Shown piece by piece: positions 1-6,086 of a stretch of DNA of 6,086 bases; position 1 is the first letter of the stretch, and each line of letters opens with the position of its first letter. Position numbers and translations under genes: made by a program. The stretch is from an uncultured Chryseolinea sp. (GTDB lineage Bacteria > Bacteroidota > Bacteroidia > Cytophagales > Cyclobacteriaceae), in NCBI GenBank assembly GCA_946478915.1, contig CAMLER010000332.1, forward strand, positions 1 to 6,086. The letters run 5' to 3'. Under the pieces are notes generated by a model. The model ran no database searches. It was not told the origin of the DNA and was given only the letters and a program-made list of their open reading frames with translations.

Positions 1-88
1 AAAGAGTAGGACTTCATATTGCTACCTCGAAAATATTTCTTGGTTCAAATACGATCCCCACGAAAGTTCGTACTCTCTGGCGTTATGC
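1..88. repeat. 88-bp direct repeat, copy 1 (may extend left of the window)
   Basis: This stretch matches bases 190-277 at 86 of 88 positions. The two differences are C56 against T245 and T71 against C260. The copy begins at the first base of the window, so its true left end is unknown. Near its ends lie the short complementary hexamers AGAGTA (3-8) and TACTCT (71-76), and a small CGAA-AG-TTCG palindrome sits at 61-70. It ends in a single CGTTATG heptamer (81-87), followed by CCTTTTG. I see no coding potential and do not recognise the family. Confidence 0.9.
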
Positions 89-159
89 CTTTTGCCTTCA
101 TTCCGGAGTTCAATGTTATTCAAACCGAGAAAGGATACGAGGAGCGCGTAGCAGTTAGG

Positions 160-187
160 CTTAACGCAGAACGCTTAAAGCTTAACG
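160..187. repeat. Degenerate CTTAACG heptamer array (4 units)
   Basis: The four consecutive 7-mers are CTTAACG (160-166), CAGAACG (167-173), CTTAAAG (174-180) and CTTAACG (181-187). The array sits immediately left of the second 88-bp repeat. The reverse complement of the unit, CGTTAAG, differs by one base from the CGTTATG unit on the right side of the same repeat. The two arrays therefore form imperfect opposing arms around 190-269. Confidence 0.7.
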
Positions 188-189
188 CT

Positions 190-277
190 AAAGAGTAGGA
201 CTTCATATTGCTACCTCGAAAATATTTCTTGGTTCAAATACGATTCCCACGAAAGTTCGCACTCTCTGGCGTTATGC
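190..277. repeat. 88-bp direct repeat, copy 2
   Basis: This is the second copy of the element at 1-88, starting 189 bp further on. It differs at T245 and C260; C260 breaks the last pair of the hexamer complementarity seen in copy 1. Unlike copy 1, its right end runs straight into five heptamers (270-304) rather than one. The sequence after the array (CCT..GCCTT) again resembles what follows the single heptamer in copy 1, so the copies differ mainly by heptamer expansion. Confidence 0.9.
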
Positions 278-304
278 GTTATGCGTTTTGCGTTATGCGT
301 TATG
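270..304. repeat. CGTTATG heptamer tandem array (5 units)
   Basis: Five consecutive 7-mers start at 270, 277, 284, 291 and 298. Four are CGTTATG and the middle one is CGTTTTG. The array follows the second 88-bp repeat and ends 29 bp beyond the stop codon of the minus-strand multicopper oxidase. Bacterial 7-bp tandem arrays are known as short tandemly repeated repetitive sequences. Copy number probably changes by slippage, but that is inference. Confidence 0.88.
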
Positions 305-312
305 CCTAGCCT

Positions 313-333
313 TGCGCATTAACCCCAAGCGCA
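313..333 (-). terminator. Weak hairpin directly after the multicopper oxidase stop codon
   Basis: TGCGC (313-317) and GCGCA (329-333) are complementary, giving a 5-bp stem with an 11-nt loop beside the stop codon at 334-336. The stem is short and no clear U-run follows on the minus strand, so intrinsic termination here is only a possibility. Confidence 0.2.
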
Positions 334-1656
334 CTAATGATGATGTGCTACCTCATGAGCATGCGGCGCTTTGCTTTCAAAATTGACACCATCTACGACA
401 TCAAAGTGGGCCATCATACCCGCTTCATGGTGTTCCAGAATATGGCAGTGGTACATCCATCGGCCAGGTCTGTTGTCTGGGATCCAGGCAATCCGTATTT
501 TACTCTTAGGTGTGAGATTGATCGTATCCTTCCATGCCAGGTACTCCGGCCGTTTGCCATTTATTTCCAGAATCTGGAAAAAGAAACCGTGGAGGTGAAA
601 TGGATGATCCATCATGCTGGTATTAGAAACTTCCCACACCTGTAATTCACCAACTTTCACTGGTTGATCGTGATGATGAAGTGCGCTATTAACCAAAAAA
701 TCGATTCCGTTTTTAAGACTGGCGTTGACAGAGAATTTAATCTTCCTGTTAACGGGATGATCAATGGAAGCGAGCGGCAGGATTTCGCGTAATTTTTCCG
801 GAACGGCAGCGATTGAGTTTTTGCGATTTCCCACGTGAACCGTTCCGAACTTTTCCCGGCGTGATTTGACAAACGTCACACGGTTGTAGGCGAGGGTTTC
901 AATGTTGAAATGGTCATTTTCCTCGAATGGTCCTGCTAAAATGTCAACACGTTCTCCAGGGGTTAACAAAATCTCTGTAGCTGTTTTTGGACTCTCTATT
1001 AAGCCTCCGTCTGTGCCAATAATTTTGAAAGTCTTTCCGCCAAGGTAAAGCCTAAAATAGCGAGCGCTGGCAGCATTAATAATCCTCCACCGCTCAACCT
1101 GGCCAGCATTCATGTCTATCTTCAGATCTTCTTTCCCATTTATCAATAGTGTATTGCCCTGACGCCCGTCGTGCCTTTCAATCCACCGTGATAATCTGCC
1201 CCCCTTCTTAAACTCGTTGTCTGCATCAAGCTTCATATCATCAATCATCAATACACGTTCTTTATCAACGACAGGATCAGCGTCATCTTCAACGATGAGT
1301 GCCCCATACATACCCCTTTCCATTTGATGTGCTTCGTTGCGGTGTGAATGATACCAAAATGTTCCTGCATCGGGTAGGTTAAAGTGGTATGTAAATTCTT
1401 CTCCAGGCTCTATGGGCCTTTGAACATCGGTCGTACCATCCATCGAGGAAGTGAGACGAACGCCATGCCAATGGATCATGGTTGACTCAGGAAGGTCGTT
1501 TTTAACGTTAACCTCTACGGTATCTCCCCTTTTTACCAGAATGACTGGCCCGGGAACACGATTATTGAATCCCCATGCCGGCACAGATCTGGCAGGTGAA
1601 AGATTCCATTGAAATTGAGAAGCGGTTAGCTCAAAGCGTTTGATTGTTGGTGTCAT
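334..1656 (-). CDS. Three-domain multicopper oxidase (laccase/CueO/CotA-like), no signal peptide seen
   Basis: Enzymes of this family oxidise phenols, metal ions or similar one-electron donors and reduce O2 to water. The 440-residue protein has the usual three cupredoxin domains. The four copper motifs are visible: HWHG at 62-65, HSH at 103-105, HPFHLH at 351-356 and HCHILEH at 403-409 followed by Gly-Met-Met. The T1 site is therefore His351, Cys404, His409 and axial Met414, and the eight T2/T3 histidines are all present, so the enzyme should be active. The C-terminus is His-rich (HAHEVAHHH). Most relatives are exported, often by Tat, but this product starts directly at the first cupredoxin strand. 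In frame upstream, only 19 codons separate the ATG from a TAA, with no other start and no hydrophobic stretch. Substrate cannot be told from sequence. The neighbours give no copper-resistance context and the gene seems to be transcribed alone. Confidence 0.95.
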   Translation of the reverse strand: MTPTIKRFELTASQFQWNLSPARSVPAWGFNNRVPGPVILVKRGDTVEVNVKNDLPESTMIHWHGVRLTSSMDGTTDVQRPIEPGEEFTYHFNLPDAGTFWYHSHRNEAHQMERGMYGALIVEDDADPVVDKERVLMIDDMKLDADNEFKKGGRLSRWIERHDGRQGNTLLINGKEDLKIDMNAGQVERWRIINAASARYFRLYLGGKTFKIIGTDGGLIESPKTATEILLTPGERVDILAGPFEENDHFNIETLAYNRVTFVKSRREKFGTVHVGNRKNSIAAVPEKLREILPLASIDHPVNRKIKFSVNASLKNGIDFLVNSALHHHDQPVKVGELQVWEVSNTSMMDHPFHLHGFFFQILEINGKRPEYLAWKDTINLTPKSKIRIAWIPDNRPGRWMYHCHILEHHEAGMMAHFDVVDGVNFESKAPHAHEVAHHH

Positions 1657-1695
1657 TTTGATTAGATGGTTTAAGTGACTATTGACTGCTAACGG

Positions 1696-1710
1696 CCGCG
1701 AGAGTCGCGG
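1696..1710. other. GC-rich hairpin in the leader of the multicopper oxidase gene
   Basis: CCGCGA (1696-1701) and TCGCGG (1705-1710) are perfectly complementary around a 3-nt GAG loop. It lies about 40-54 nt upstream of the oxidase ATG, in an otherwise AT-rich gap. It could be a leader-RNA structure or a regulator site. Function is unknown. Confidence 0.4.
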
Positions 1711-1753
1711 GATTTACAGATAAAAGGGAAGAATTTGTATAATTAGGTTAATT

Positions 1754-1788
1754 GTTATTAGTTATTAGTTATTAGTTATTAGTTATTA
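1754..1788. repeat. GTTATTA heptamer tandem array (5 perfect units)
   Basis: Five identical 7-bp units start at 1754, 1761, 1768, 1775 and 1782. A shorter array of the reverse-complement unit lies at about 1911-1924. The unit differs from the heptamers at 160-304 but has the same length and shares GTTAT with CGTTATG. Confidence 0.92.
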
Positions 1789-1891
1789 GCTAATTGTATG
1801 TCGGGCAACTTAGTTCTCCAATAAGTGGAAGTGAACAATTACTTTTTTGCGTTAAAAATATCGGGCCTTTGGATGCTACCGGTCAGAACGA

Positions 1892-1908
1892 AGCTCGAAT
1901 CTCGAGCC
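1892..1908 (-). terminator. Candidate terminator hairpin of the oxidoreductase-DUF1080 operon
   Basis: Read on the minus strand, GCTCGA and TCGAGC form a 6-bp stem around a 3-nt loop (1893-1907), extendable by a G-T wobble and an A-T pair. It lies about 35 bp beyond the DUF1080 stop codon. The following bases are only moderately T-rich (TTCGTTCT), so this is a plausible but weak intrinsic terminator. Confidence 0.35.
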
Positions 1909-1942
1909 TTCTAATAACTAATAACAATTAACTAACAACACG

Positions 1943-2680
1943 TCATTCAATGACAGGTGCTGCTTGCTCTGCCGTCGTAACACCTGGAGGCAGTTCCACC
2001 AGCGTAAAATTTCTGAAATGTATTTCCGCGCCTTCGGCTTCGAGGCATAGATATCCCTTCTTTTGTGTGGACTTGCTGATACCATTAACAAATTTTCCGT
2101 TGACGGAAAGTTTTATCACGCCGTCTACACAAACGACGTCGTAGGTATTCCATTCACCTTTTCCTTTGCTCCGGTTTTCAACAGACTTGCTACGTGTACC
2201 CCTGGGGTTGTCAGGTGTCGTCTCAACGCCTCCTACCCCGAACAACTCACCATGAACATAGGCAATTGGTGGCTCAACACCATCCTTGGTATTAAGTCTC
2301 ACCCATTCCAGATCCAGCATCTGAACCTCCACTCCGTCCGGAAGACGGCTCTTTTCATCGGGTATAGAACTGCTCCATACAAATATGCCTGAGTTACCAC
2401 CGGCCTCCATGTGTTTCCACTCCACATGCAAAATAAAATTTTCGTATTGCTTTTCGCTTCGCATAACCCCTATCGGCAAACCCGTGGATCTAAGTTCATT
2501 ATTCTTGACAGACCAGGTATCCTCATTGGTATTTACATTGATCCAGCGGATAGCCTTCTGTTTTTGCTTACCCCCAAAAAAACTATCGGAACTCATCTCG
2601 TTCCCAAATTCAACTTGTATTTTCTGGCCGTAAATATTGTAACAGGCCAAAATCAAAGTCAGCACGAATAATTTTCTCAT
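1943..2680 (-). CDS. Secreted DUF1080 / 3-keto-disaccharide hydrolase-type protein
   Basis: Members of this family (Pfam PF06439, concanavalin/LamG-like beta-sandwich) cleave 3-keto glycosides made by sugar 3-dehydrogenases; many others are uncharacterised. The 245-residue protein begins with a short signal peptide, a hydrophobic run at about 4-17 ending in Tyr-Gly-Gln at 17-19. Cys13 after Ile-Leu-Ala gives a weak lipobox, so a lipoprotein is a less likely alternative. Family landmarks are GGNSGIF at 94-100, GVEVQMLD at 116-123, GEWNTYD at 175-181 and FRNF at 222-225. Length is typical of a single-domain member. The gene starts 14 bp after the stop of the Gfo/Idh/MocA gene, which implies co-transcription and a shared sugar substrate. 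The leader just before the ATG is purine-rich (AAGAG) without a strong ribosome-binding site. The family call is firm; the reaction is inferred from the family and the partner gene. Confidence 0.93.
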   Translation of the reverse strand: MRKLFVLTLILACYNIYGQKIQVEFGNEMSSDSFFGGKQKQKAIRWINVNTNEDTWSVKNNELRSTGLPIGVMRSEKQYENFILHVEWKHMEAGGNSGIFVWSSSIPDEKSRLPDGVEVQMLDLEWVRLNTKDGVEPPIAYVHGELFGVGGVETTPDNPRGTRSKSVENRSKGKGEWNTYDVVCVDGVIKLSVNGKFVNGISKSTQKKGYLCLEAEGAEIHFRNFTLVELPPGVTTAEQAAPVIE

Positions 2681-2694
2681 CTACTCTTATTAGA

Positions 2695-4035
2695 TTAAAG
2701 AACCTTGGTAATTCCTGGCACAGCGATCTCGGGCGGCGTATACTTGAAATCCCAACTATACTCTTCAGCAGCCGGTCCCAGTGCGTGATTTGAATTGATT
2801 GCTTCATTCCATGTCAAAGTTTGACCACTGTATGCAACCATTCGTCCGAGAATTGCAACCATAGTGCTATTCGCCATCATCTCCCCGTCATTCATAGGCT
2901 TTGAATTTCGTATCGAAGCAAAAAGCTCGTCGTGCTGCGTCTGATAAGGGTTATTTTTTTCACCTTCGTAAACCCATTTATTTTTTCCGGTGATCTTGTG
3001 AGCAGACTCCCCCATATTTGCATATGCATTTCCAAGTGTTCCGGTTATCTCGATTGAATTTCTGTTTGAGCATCCGGGTTGTTGACGGCTAAAACTAAAA
3101 CCGCGAACACCATCAGCAAATTCGTATTCAATCGCAAAGTGGTCATAGATATTTCCGAACTTTTTGTCGACGCGAACTTGCCGGCCGCCCGTTCCCGTTG
3201 CCCTCTCAGGTACCTTATCACCAAGGCTCCACATCATGAGGTCATGGCTATGGACAATCATTTCGACGAGGTAATCGCCGGATAACCAATTTTGATAATA
3301 CCAATTTCGCATTTGGTATTCCATATCCGTCCATGAGGCTTGTCGCGGAAAATACCAAAGATCACCTCCATTTCTTGTTGACGACACCGAAACAACATTC
3401 CCAATATCGCCCCGCAATACTCTTTCAAAAAGTGCACGCTTGGAGTTATCATAGCGGAATGTAAATCCAGATACAAGTGACAATTTTTTATCCTTTGCCT
3501 TTTTCGCAGCCTCCAGCACCTTTCTGATTCCAGGAGGATCAACTGCAACGGGCTTCTCGCAGAATACGTGTTTACCAGCATCAATTGCCGCCATTAAATG
3601 ATGTGGGCGAAATGCAGGAGGTGTTGCGAGCAACACAACATCTACACCCGAGTCAATCACTTTTCTATAAGCGTCGAATCCTACAAACTTGTTTGCTTTG
3701 TTAACTTTCATTTTCTGTGGAACTTCTTCCATCAGGGCCTTATAAGACTCTTCAAGCCGATCGGTAAACGCATCACCCATTGCTGTTAGCACCACATTCG
3801 GATCCGCATTCAGAGCTTGCGCTGCTGCACCGGTACCCCGGCCACCACATCCTATCAGTCCCACCTTTAGCGTGTCCGCAGCAGGAACTCTGTCGCTTGC
3901 AAAGGCTGTATTAATCATTGTCGTTCCAATAATGGCAGCGCTGGAAGATTGCAGAAACCTTCTCCTGTCAATTTTTGCCAGATCGATTTTTTTCATATCC
4001 TTAGAATTTTCGAATTTCAAGATAGTTGGTTTCAC
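2695..4035 (-). CDS. Tat-exported Gfo/Idh/MocA family oxidoreductase
   Basis: This is an NAD(P)-dependent sugar or polyol dehydrogenase-type protein of 446 residues. A twin-arginine signal (Arg24-Arg25-Arg26-Phe-Leu), a hydrophobic stretch at about 32-45 and a cleavage site after Ala-Phe-Ala (44-46) predict folded export with cofactor bound. The Rossmann domain follows: nucleotide-binding loop GCGGRG at 62-67 and the family signature Glu-Lys-Pro at 160-162, with Lys161 the usual catalytic lysine. The C-terminal substrate domain has GDYLVE at 253-258 and the catalytic-type motif His262-Ser-His264-Asp265. The chosen start is the first ATG; an internal ATG at 3994-3996 would give 433 residues with the Tat motif intact and is equally plausible. 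The DUF1080 gene follows 14 bp downstream, suggesting oxidation of a glycoside to its 3-keto form before cleavage. FtsH lies divergently upstream. The exact substrate is unknown. Confidence 0.95.
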   Translation of the reverse strand: MKPTILKFENSKDMKKIDLAKIDRRRFLQSSSAAIIGTTMINTAFASDRVPAADTLKVGLIGCGGRGTGAAAQALNADPNVVLTAMGDAFTDRLEESYKALMEEVPQKMKVNKANKFVGFDAYRKVIDSGVDVVLLATPPAFRPHHLMAAIDAGKHVFCEKPVAVDPPGIRKVLEAAKKAKDKKLSLVSGFTFRYDNSKRALFERVLRGDIGNVVSVSSTRNGGDLWYFPRQASWTDMEYQMRNWYYQNWLSGDYLVEMIVHSHDLMMWSLGDKVPERATGTGGRQVRVDKKFGNIYDHFAIEYEFADGVRGFSFSRQQPGCSNRNSIEITGTLGNAYANMGESAHKITGKNKWVYEGEKNNPYQTQHDELFASIRNSKPMNDGEMMANSTMVAILGRMVAYSGQTLTWNEAINSNHALGPAAEEYSWDFKYTPPEIAVPGITKVL

Positions 4036-4209
4036 TGGAATTACAGCGATTCTTTATGCAGTTCAATGCCATAACCGAATTCTCTCAATATCGATGCGTT
4101 ATAGGCCTCTTATTAAATGTTAATCATGACAACCGCCGAAATTCCTTTTCTCCCGGGGTGAATAAAACACTGATTCTAGTACGGTGTTAATACTAAACTT
4201 CTCAACAAT
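4036..4209. promoter_or_regulatory. Divergent intergenic region between the oxidoreductase operon and ftsH
   Basis: This 174-bp AT-rich gap must hold the start signals for both divergent genes. I find no exact Bacteroidota-type -7 element (TAnnTTTG) on either strand and no convincing -10/-35 pair. A CCCGGG palindrome lies in the middle (about 4153-4158). No ribosome-binding site is visible before 4210. The promoter role follows from the layout alone. Confidence 0.5.
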
Positions 4210-6086
4210 ATGAATGATCAAATTAAACCTTCAGGCCAGCCGGCGAACACTCAAAGAAAGCAAACAAACCCGCCCCGCAATCAGCCTCCAAAAGGTGGTT
4301 GGAATTTGCCGACCGGAAATATCTGGTTTGTCCTTTTGGGAATTGTTGCCCTTAACTATTTTCTGGGAAAAATATTCTATCCCGATCCAGTAGCACCATC
4401 TAAAGTGTCCTATACGCTCTTCAAGGAACAGGTTAAAAAGAAAAATGTAAAGGAGATTTACAGCAAAGGCCTTTCCATTACAGGAACCTTTAATGATCCA
4501 GTAACTATTCCGCCCATTACTAAACAACAGTTGGATACACTCACAGCAGAAGAGCAAGAAGAATTAAAAGGAAAATCTGTTGAAGCAGAAACATTCCTGA
4601 CCGAGCTACCTTCCTTCATCGACCCGGGCCTGGAAAAATTGTTATCGGATAACAATGTCATTATTCGAGCGGAGCCGATCCAGGAAGAATCCAATCCGAT
4701 AGTATCATTCCTGATTACGTTTGGCCCAGCAATACTTATCATTGGATTTTACGTTTGGATATTCCGCAAAGCACGACAGGCAGGCGGTCCTGGTGGCATG
4801 GGTGGCTTTATGGGTATGGGCACCAGCAAAGCGAAGCGTTTCGACAAAGAAAAAGAAACGAAAGTTACTTTTGAAGATGTAGCGGGTATTGATGAAGCCG
4901 AGAATGAGCTGGTAGAGATTGTTGACTTCCTTAAAAATCCGGAGAAATATACAAAACTGGGCGGCGCTGCACCCAAAGGCGTTTTGCTTATAGGCGCTCC
5001 AGGAACAGGAAAGACTTTGTTAGCGCGCGCTGTCGCAGGAGAGGCCGGTGTGCCATTCTTTTCTATGAGCGCGTCAGAATTCATCGAGATGATTGTTGGC
5101 GTGGGTGCGGCGAGGGTACGCGATTTATTTAAGCAAGCACGCGAACATGCACCCGCTATAATTTTTATCGATGAGCTTGATGCTATTGGTCGGGCGCGCG
5201 GAACCACCGCTATCGGTGGATCGAGTGAGCAGGAACAGACGCTGAATCAGATCCTAACTGAAATGGATGGCTTCTCCAGCAAGGAAGGTGTTATCGTACT
5301 TGCCGCAACAAATCAACCGGATGTTCTTGACAAAGCACTACTTAGACCTGGAAGGTTTGATAGGAGGGTTGTTGTAAACCTCCCTGACAAAAACGGACGA
5401 GAGGCGATTTTAAAGGTCCATACACGCAATGTGCCTCTCGCTGAAGATGCCGACCTTCATATAATATCATCAACAACGCCTGGGCTATCTGGCGCAGATC
5501 TGCGGAATTTGGTGAATGAAGCGGCATTGCTCGCTGCACGTCGGGAGCAGGAATCCGTAACACTTAAAGATTTTCTGGATGCGCTCGAAAAAATCGTCCT
5601 CGGCCCTGAAAGACCAATCCTGCTAAGCCCGGAAGATCGCGAAAGAATTGCTTACCACGAAGGTGGACATGCTATATTGGGCCTGGTCGTTCCCGGCGCA
5701 GACCCTGTTAACCGGGTAACCATTGTTCCGCGTGGGCAAGCCTTGGGAGTAACCTATCAACGTCCGGAAAGCGATCGTTATAATTACTCGGAAGAATACT
5801 TGCGCGCAAGGATCATTGGTATCCTGGGAGGACGGTCGGCGGAAGAAGTTGTATACGGAAACAAAACTACTGGCGCTGAGAACGACATTGAGCAAGCGAC
5901 TCAAATCGCCAGGGGAATGGTCACGCGGTGGGGAATGAGTGATGCACTGGGAATGATTCAACTCGCTCCGAAAACAAATCAATTCCTGGGAAATCAAGTG
6001 GGTGGAACCAGTCAGCCGTTCAGCGAGCACACTGCGAGAGTAATCGATGAAGAAGTTCACAAAATAATTAATGAGTGTCATGACGA
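4210..6086 (+). CDS. ftsH: FtsH, membrane ATP-dependent zinc metalloprotease (3' end outside the window)
   Basis: FtsH hexamers in the inner membrane extract and degrade damaged membrane proteins and short-lived cytosolic regulators. The frame stays open for 625 codons to the window edge; related proteins are about 640-700 residues, so little is missing. A Pro/Asn/Gln-rich N-terminus (1-37) precedes TM1 (about 38-53), a periplasmic segment of about 110 residues and TM2 (about 164-185), then a Gly/Met-rich linker. The AAA+ domain has Walker A GAPGTGKT (262-269), Walker B ending Asp321-Glu322 and arginine fingers Arg379 and Arg382. The protease site is His483-Glu484-x-x-His487 with third zinc ligand Asp559. 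Oddities: Ile295 replaces the usual pore-loop aromatic, the zinc motif reads HEGGH rather than HEAGH, and the periplasmic part is longer than in E. coli. An in-frame TAG at 4177-4179 and no other start in between fix the ATG at 4210. No Shine-Dalgarno is seen. Confidence 0.97.
   Translation, partial: MNDQIKPSGQPANTQRKQTNPPRNQPPKGGWNLPTGNIWFVLLGIVALNYFLGKIFYPDPVAPSKVSYTLFKEQVKKKNVKEIYSKGLSITGTFNDPVTIPPITKQQLDTLTAEEQEELKGKSVEAETFLTELPSFIDPGLEKLLSDNNVIIRAEPIQEESNPIVSFLITFGPAILIIGFYVWIFRKARQAGGPGGMGGFMGMGTSKAKRFDKEKETKVTFEDVAGIDEAENELVEIVDFLKNPEKYTKLGGAAPKGVLLIGAPGTGKTLLARAVAGEAGVPFFSMSASEFIEMIVGVGAARVRDLFKQAREHAPAIIFIDELDAIGRARGTTAIGGSSEQEQTLNQILTEMDGFSSKEGVIVLAATNQPDVLDKALLRPGRFDRRVVVNLPDKNGREAILKVHTRNVPLAEDADLHIISSTTPGLSGADLRNLVNEAALLAARREQESVTLKDFLDALEKIVLGPERPILLSPEDRERIAYHEGGHAILGLVVPGADPVNRVTIVPRGQALGVTYQRPESDRYNYSEEYLRARIIGILGGRSAEEVVYGNKTTGAENDIEQATQIARGMVTRWGMSDALGMIQLAPKTNQFLGNQVGGTSQPFSEHTARVIDEEVHKIINECHD

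Larger units (their letters stand above)
1747..1932. repeat. Perfect 22-bp inverted repeat enclosing 142 bp
   Basis: The left arm (1747-1768) and right arm (1911-1932) are exact reverse complements over 22 bp, and pairing stops at both ends. The left arm overlaps the start of the GTTATTA heptamer array, and the right arm holds the same heptamer in reverse orientation. The enclosed 142 bp carries no convincing gene. It could be a small non-autonomous element, a structured RNA region, or two independently grown arrays. No transposase or clear target-site duplication is visible. Confidence 0.85.

Noticed and set aside
1..304. CRISPR array
   Set aside because: There are only two 88-bp copies, far too long for CRISPR repeats, and the other repeats are contiguous 7-mers without spacers.
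337..645. Plus-strand open frame opposite the multicopper oxidase C-terminus
   Set aside because: It lies wholly within the oxidase gene on the other strand, has no recognisable domain, and the oxidase frame carries all family motifs.
1747..1932. Insertion sequence
   Set aside because: The enclosed 142 bp is too short for a transposase and I see no clear target-site duplication.
2063..2392. Plus-strand open frame opposite the DUF1080 gene
   Set aside because: The opposite frame matches a known family along its length; this one has no domain or start signal.
4094..4102. ATGCGTTAT resembling the heptamer unit at 270-304
   Set aside because: It is a single 9-nt match in the divergent gap with no tandem repetition, so chance is enough to explain it.
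4749..5207. Minus-strand 152-codon frame, Ser/Ala/Pro-rich
   Set aside because: It is the complement of the FtsH AAA+ region; its low-complexity composition is a by-product of that coding strand.
5623..6081. Minus-strand 152-codon frame near the right edge
   Set aside because: It overlaps the FtsH zinc-protease domain with HEGGH and the third ligand, which is clearly the coding frame.

Overview
The window looks like a piece of a Bacteroidota chromosome, probably an environmental Cytophagia-type bacterium. The supporting signs are starts with no clear Shine-Dalgarno sequence, an exported protein whose signal peptide ends in Tyr-Gly-Gln, and a Tat-exported Gfo/Idh/MocA oxidoreductase paired with a DUF1080 protein. 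The phylum is an inference from these traits. No marker gene fixes the genus.

Layout from left to right. Bases 1-333 hold no gene. They contain two copies of an 88-bp direct repeat (86 of 88 identical) together with tandem 7-bp repeats. A complete three-domain multicopper oxidase follows on the minus strand (334-1656); it has every copper ligand but no visible export signal. A 286-bp gap (1657-1942) carries a perfect 22-bp inverted repeat built on a second 7-bp array, a candidate terminator hairpin and a second small hairpin. Next come two minus-strand genes transcribed from 4035 towards 1943: a Gfo/Idh/MocA oxidoreductase with a twin-arginine signal, then, 14 bp later, a secreted DUF1080 (3-keto-glycoside hydrolase-type) protein. 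A 174-bp divergent intergenic region separates these from a plus-strand FtsH protease gene that starts at 4210 and runs off the right edge with 625 codons in view.

The oxidoreductase and the DUF1080 protein probably form an operon. Both are predicted to leave the cytoplasm, and the pair fits the known 3-keto-sugar chemistry in which a Gfo/Idh/MocA enzyme oxidises a glycoside and a DUF1080 protein cleaves the 3-keto product. The multicopper oxidase and FtsH show no clear functional link to that pair. FtsH is a membrane quality-control protease with an atypical Ile in its pore loop.

I do not see an entirely new system. The least explained signals are the family of 7-bp tandem repeats in the gaps on both sides of the oxidase gene, the 88-bp repeat, the 22-bp inverted repeat and the FtsH pore substitution.
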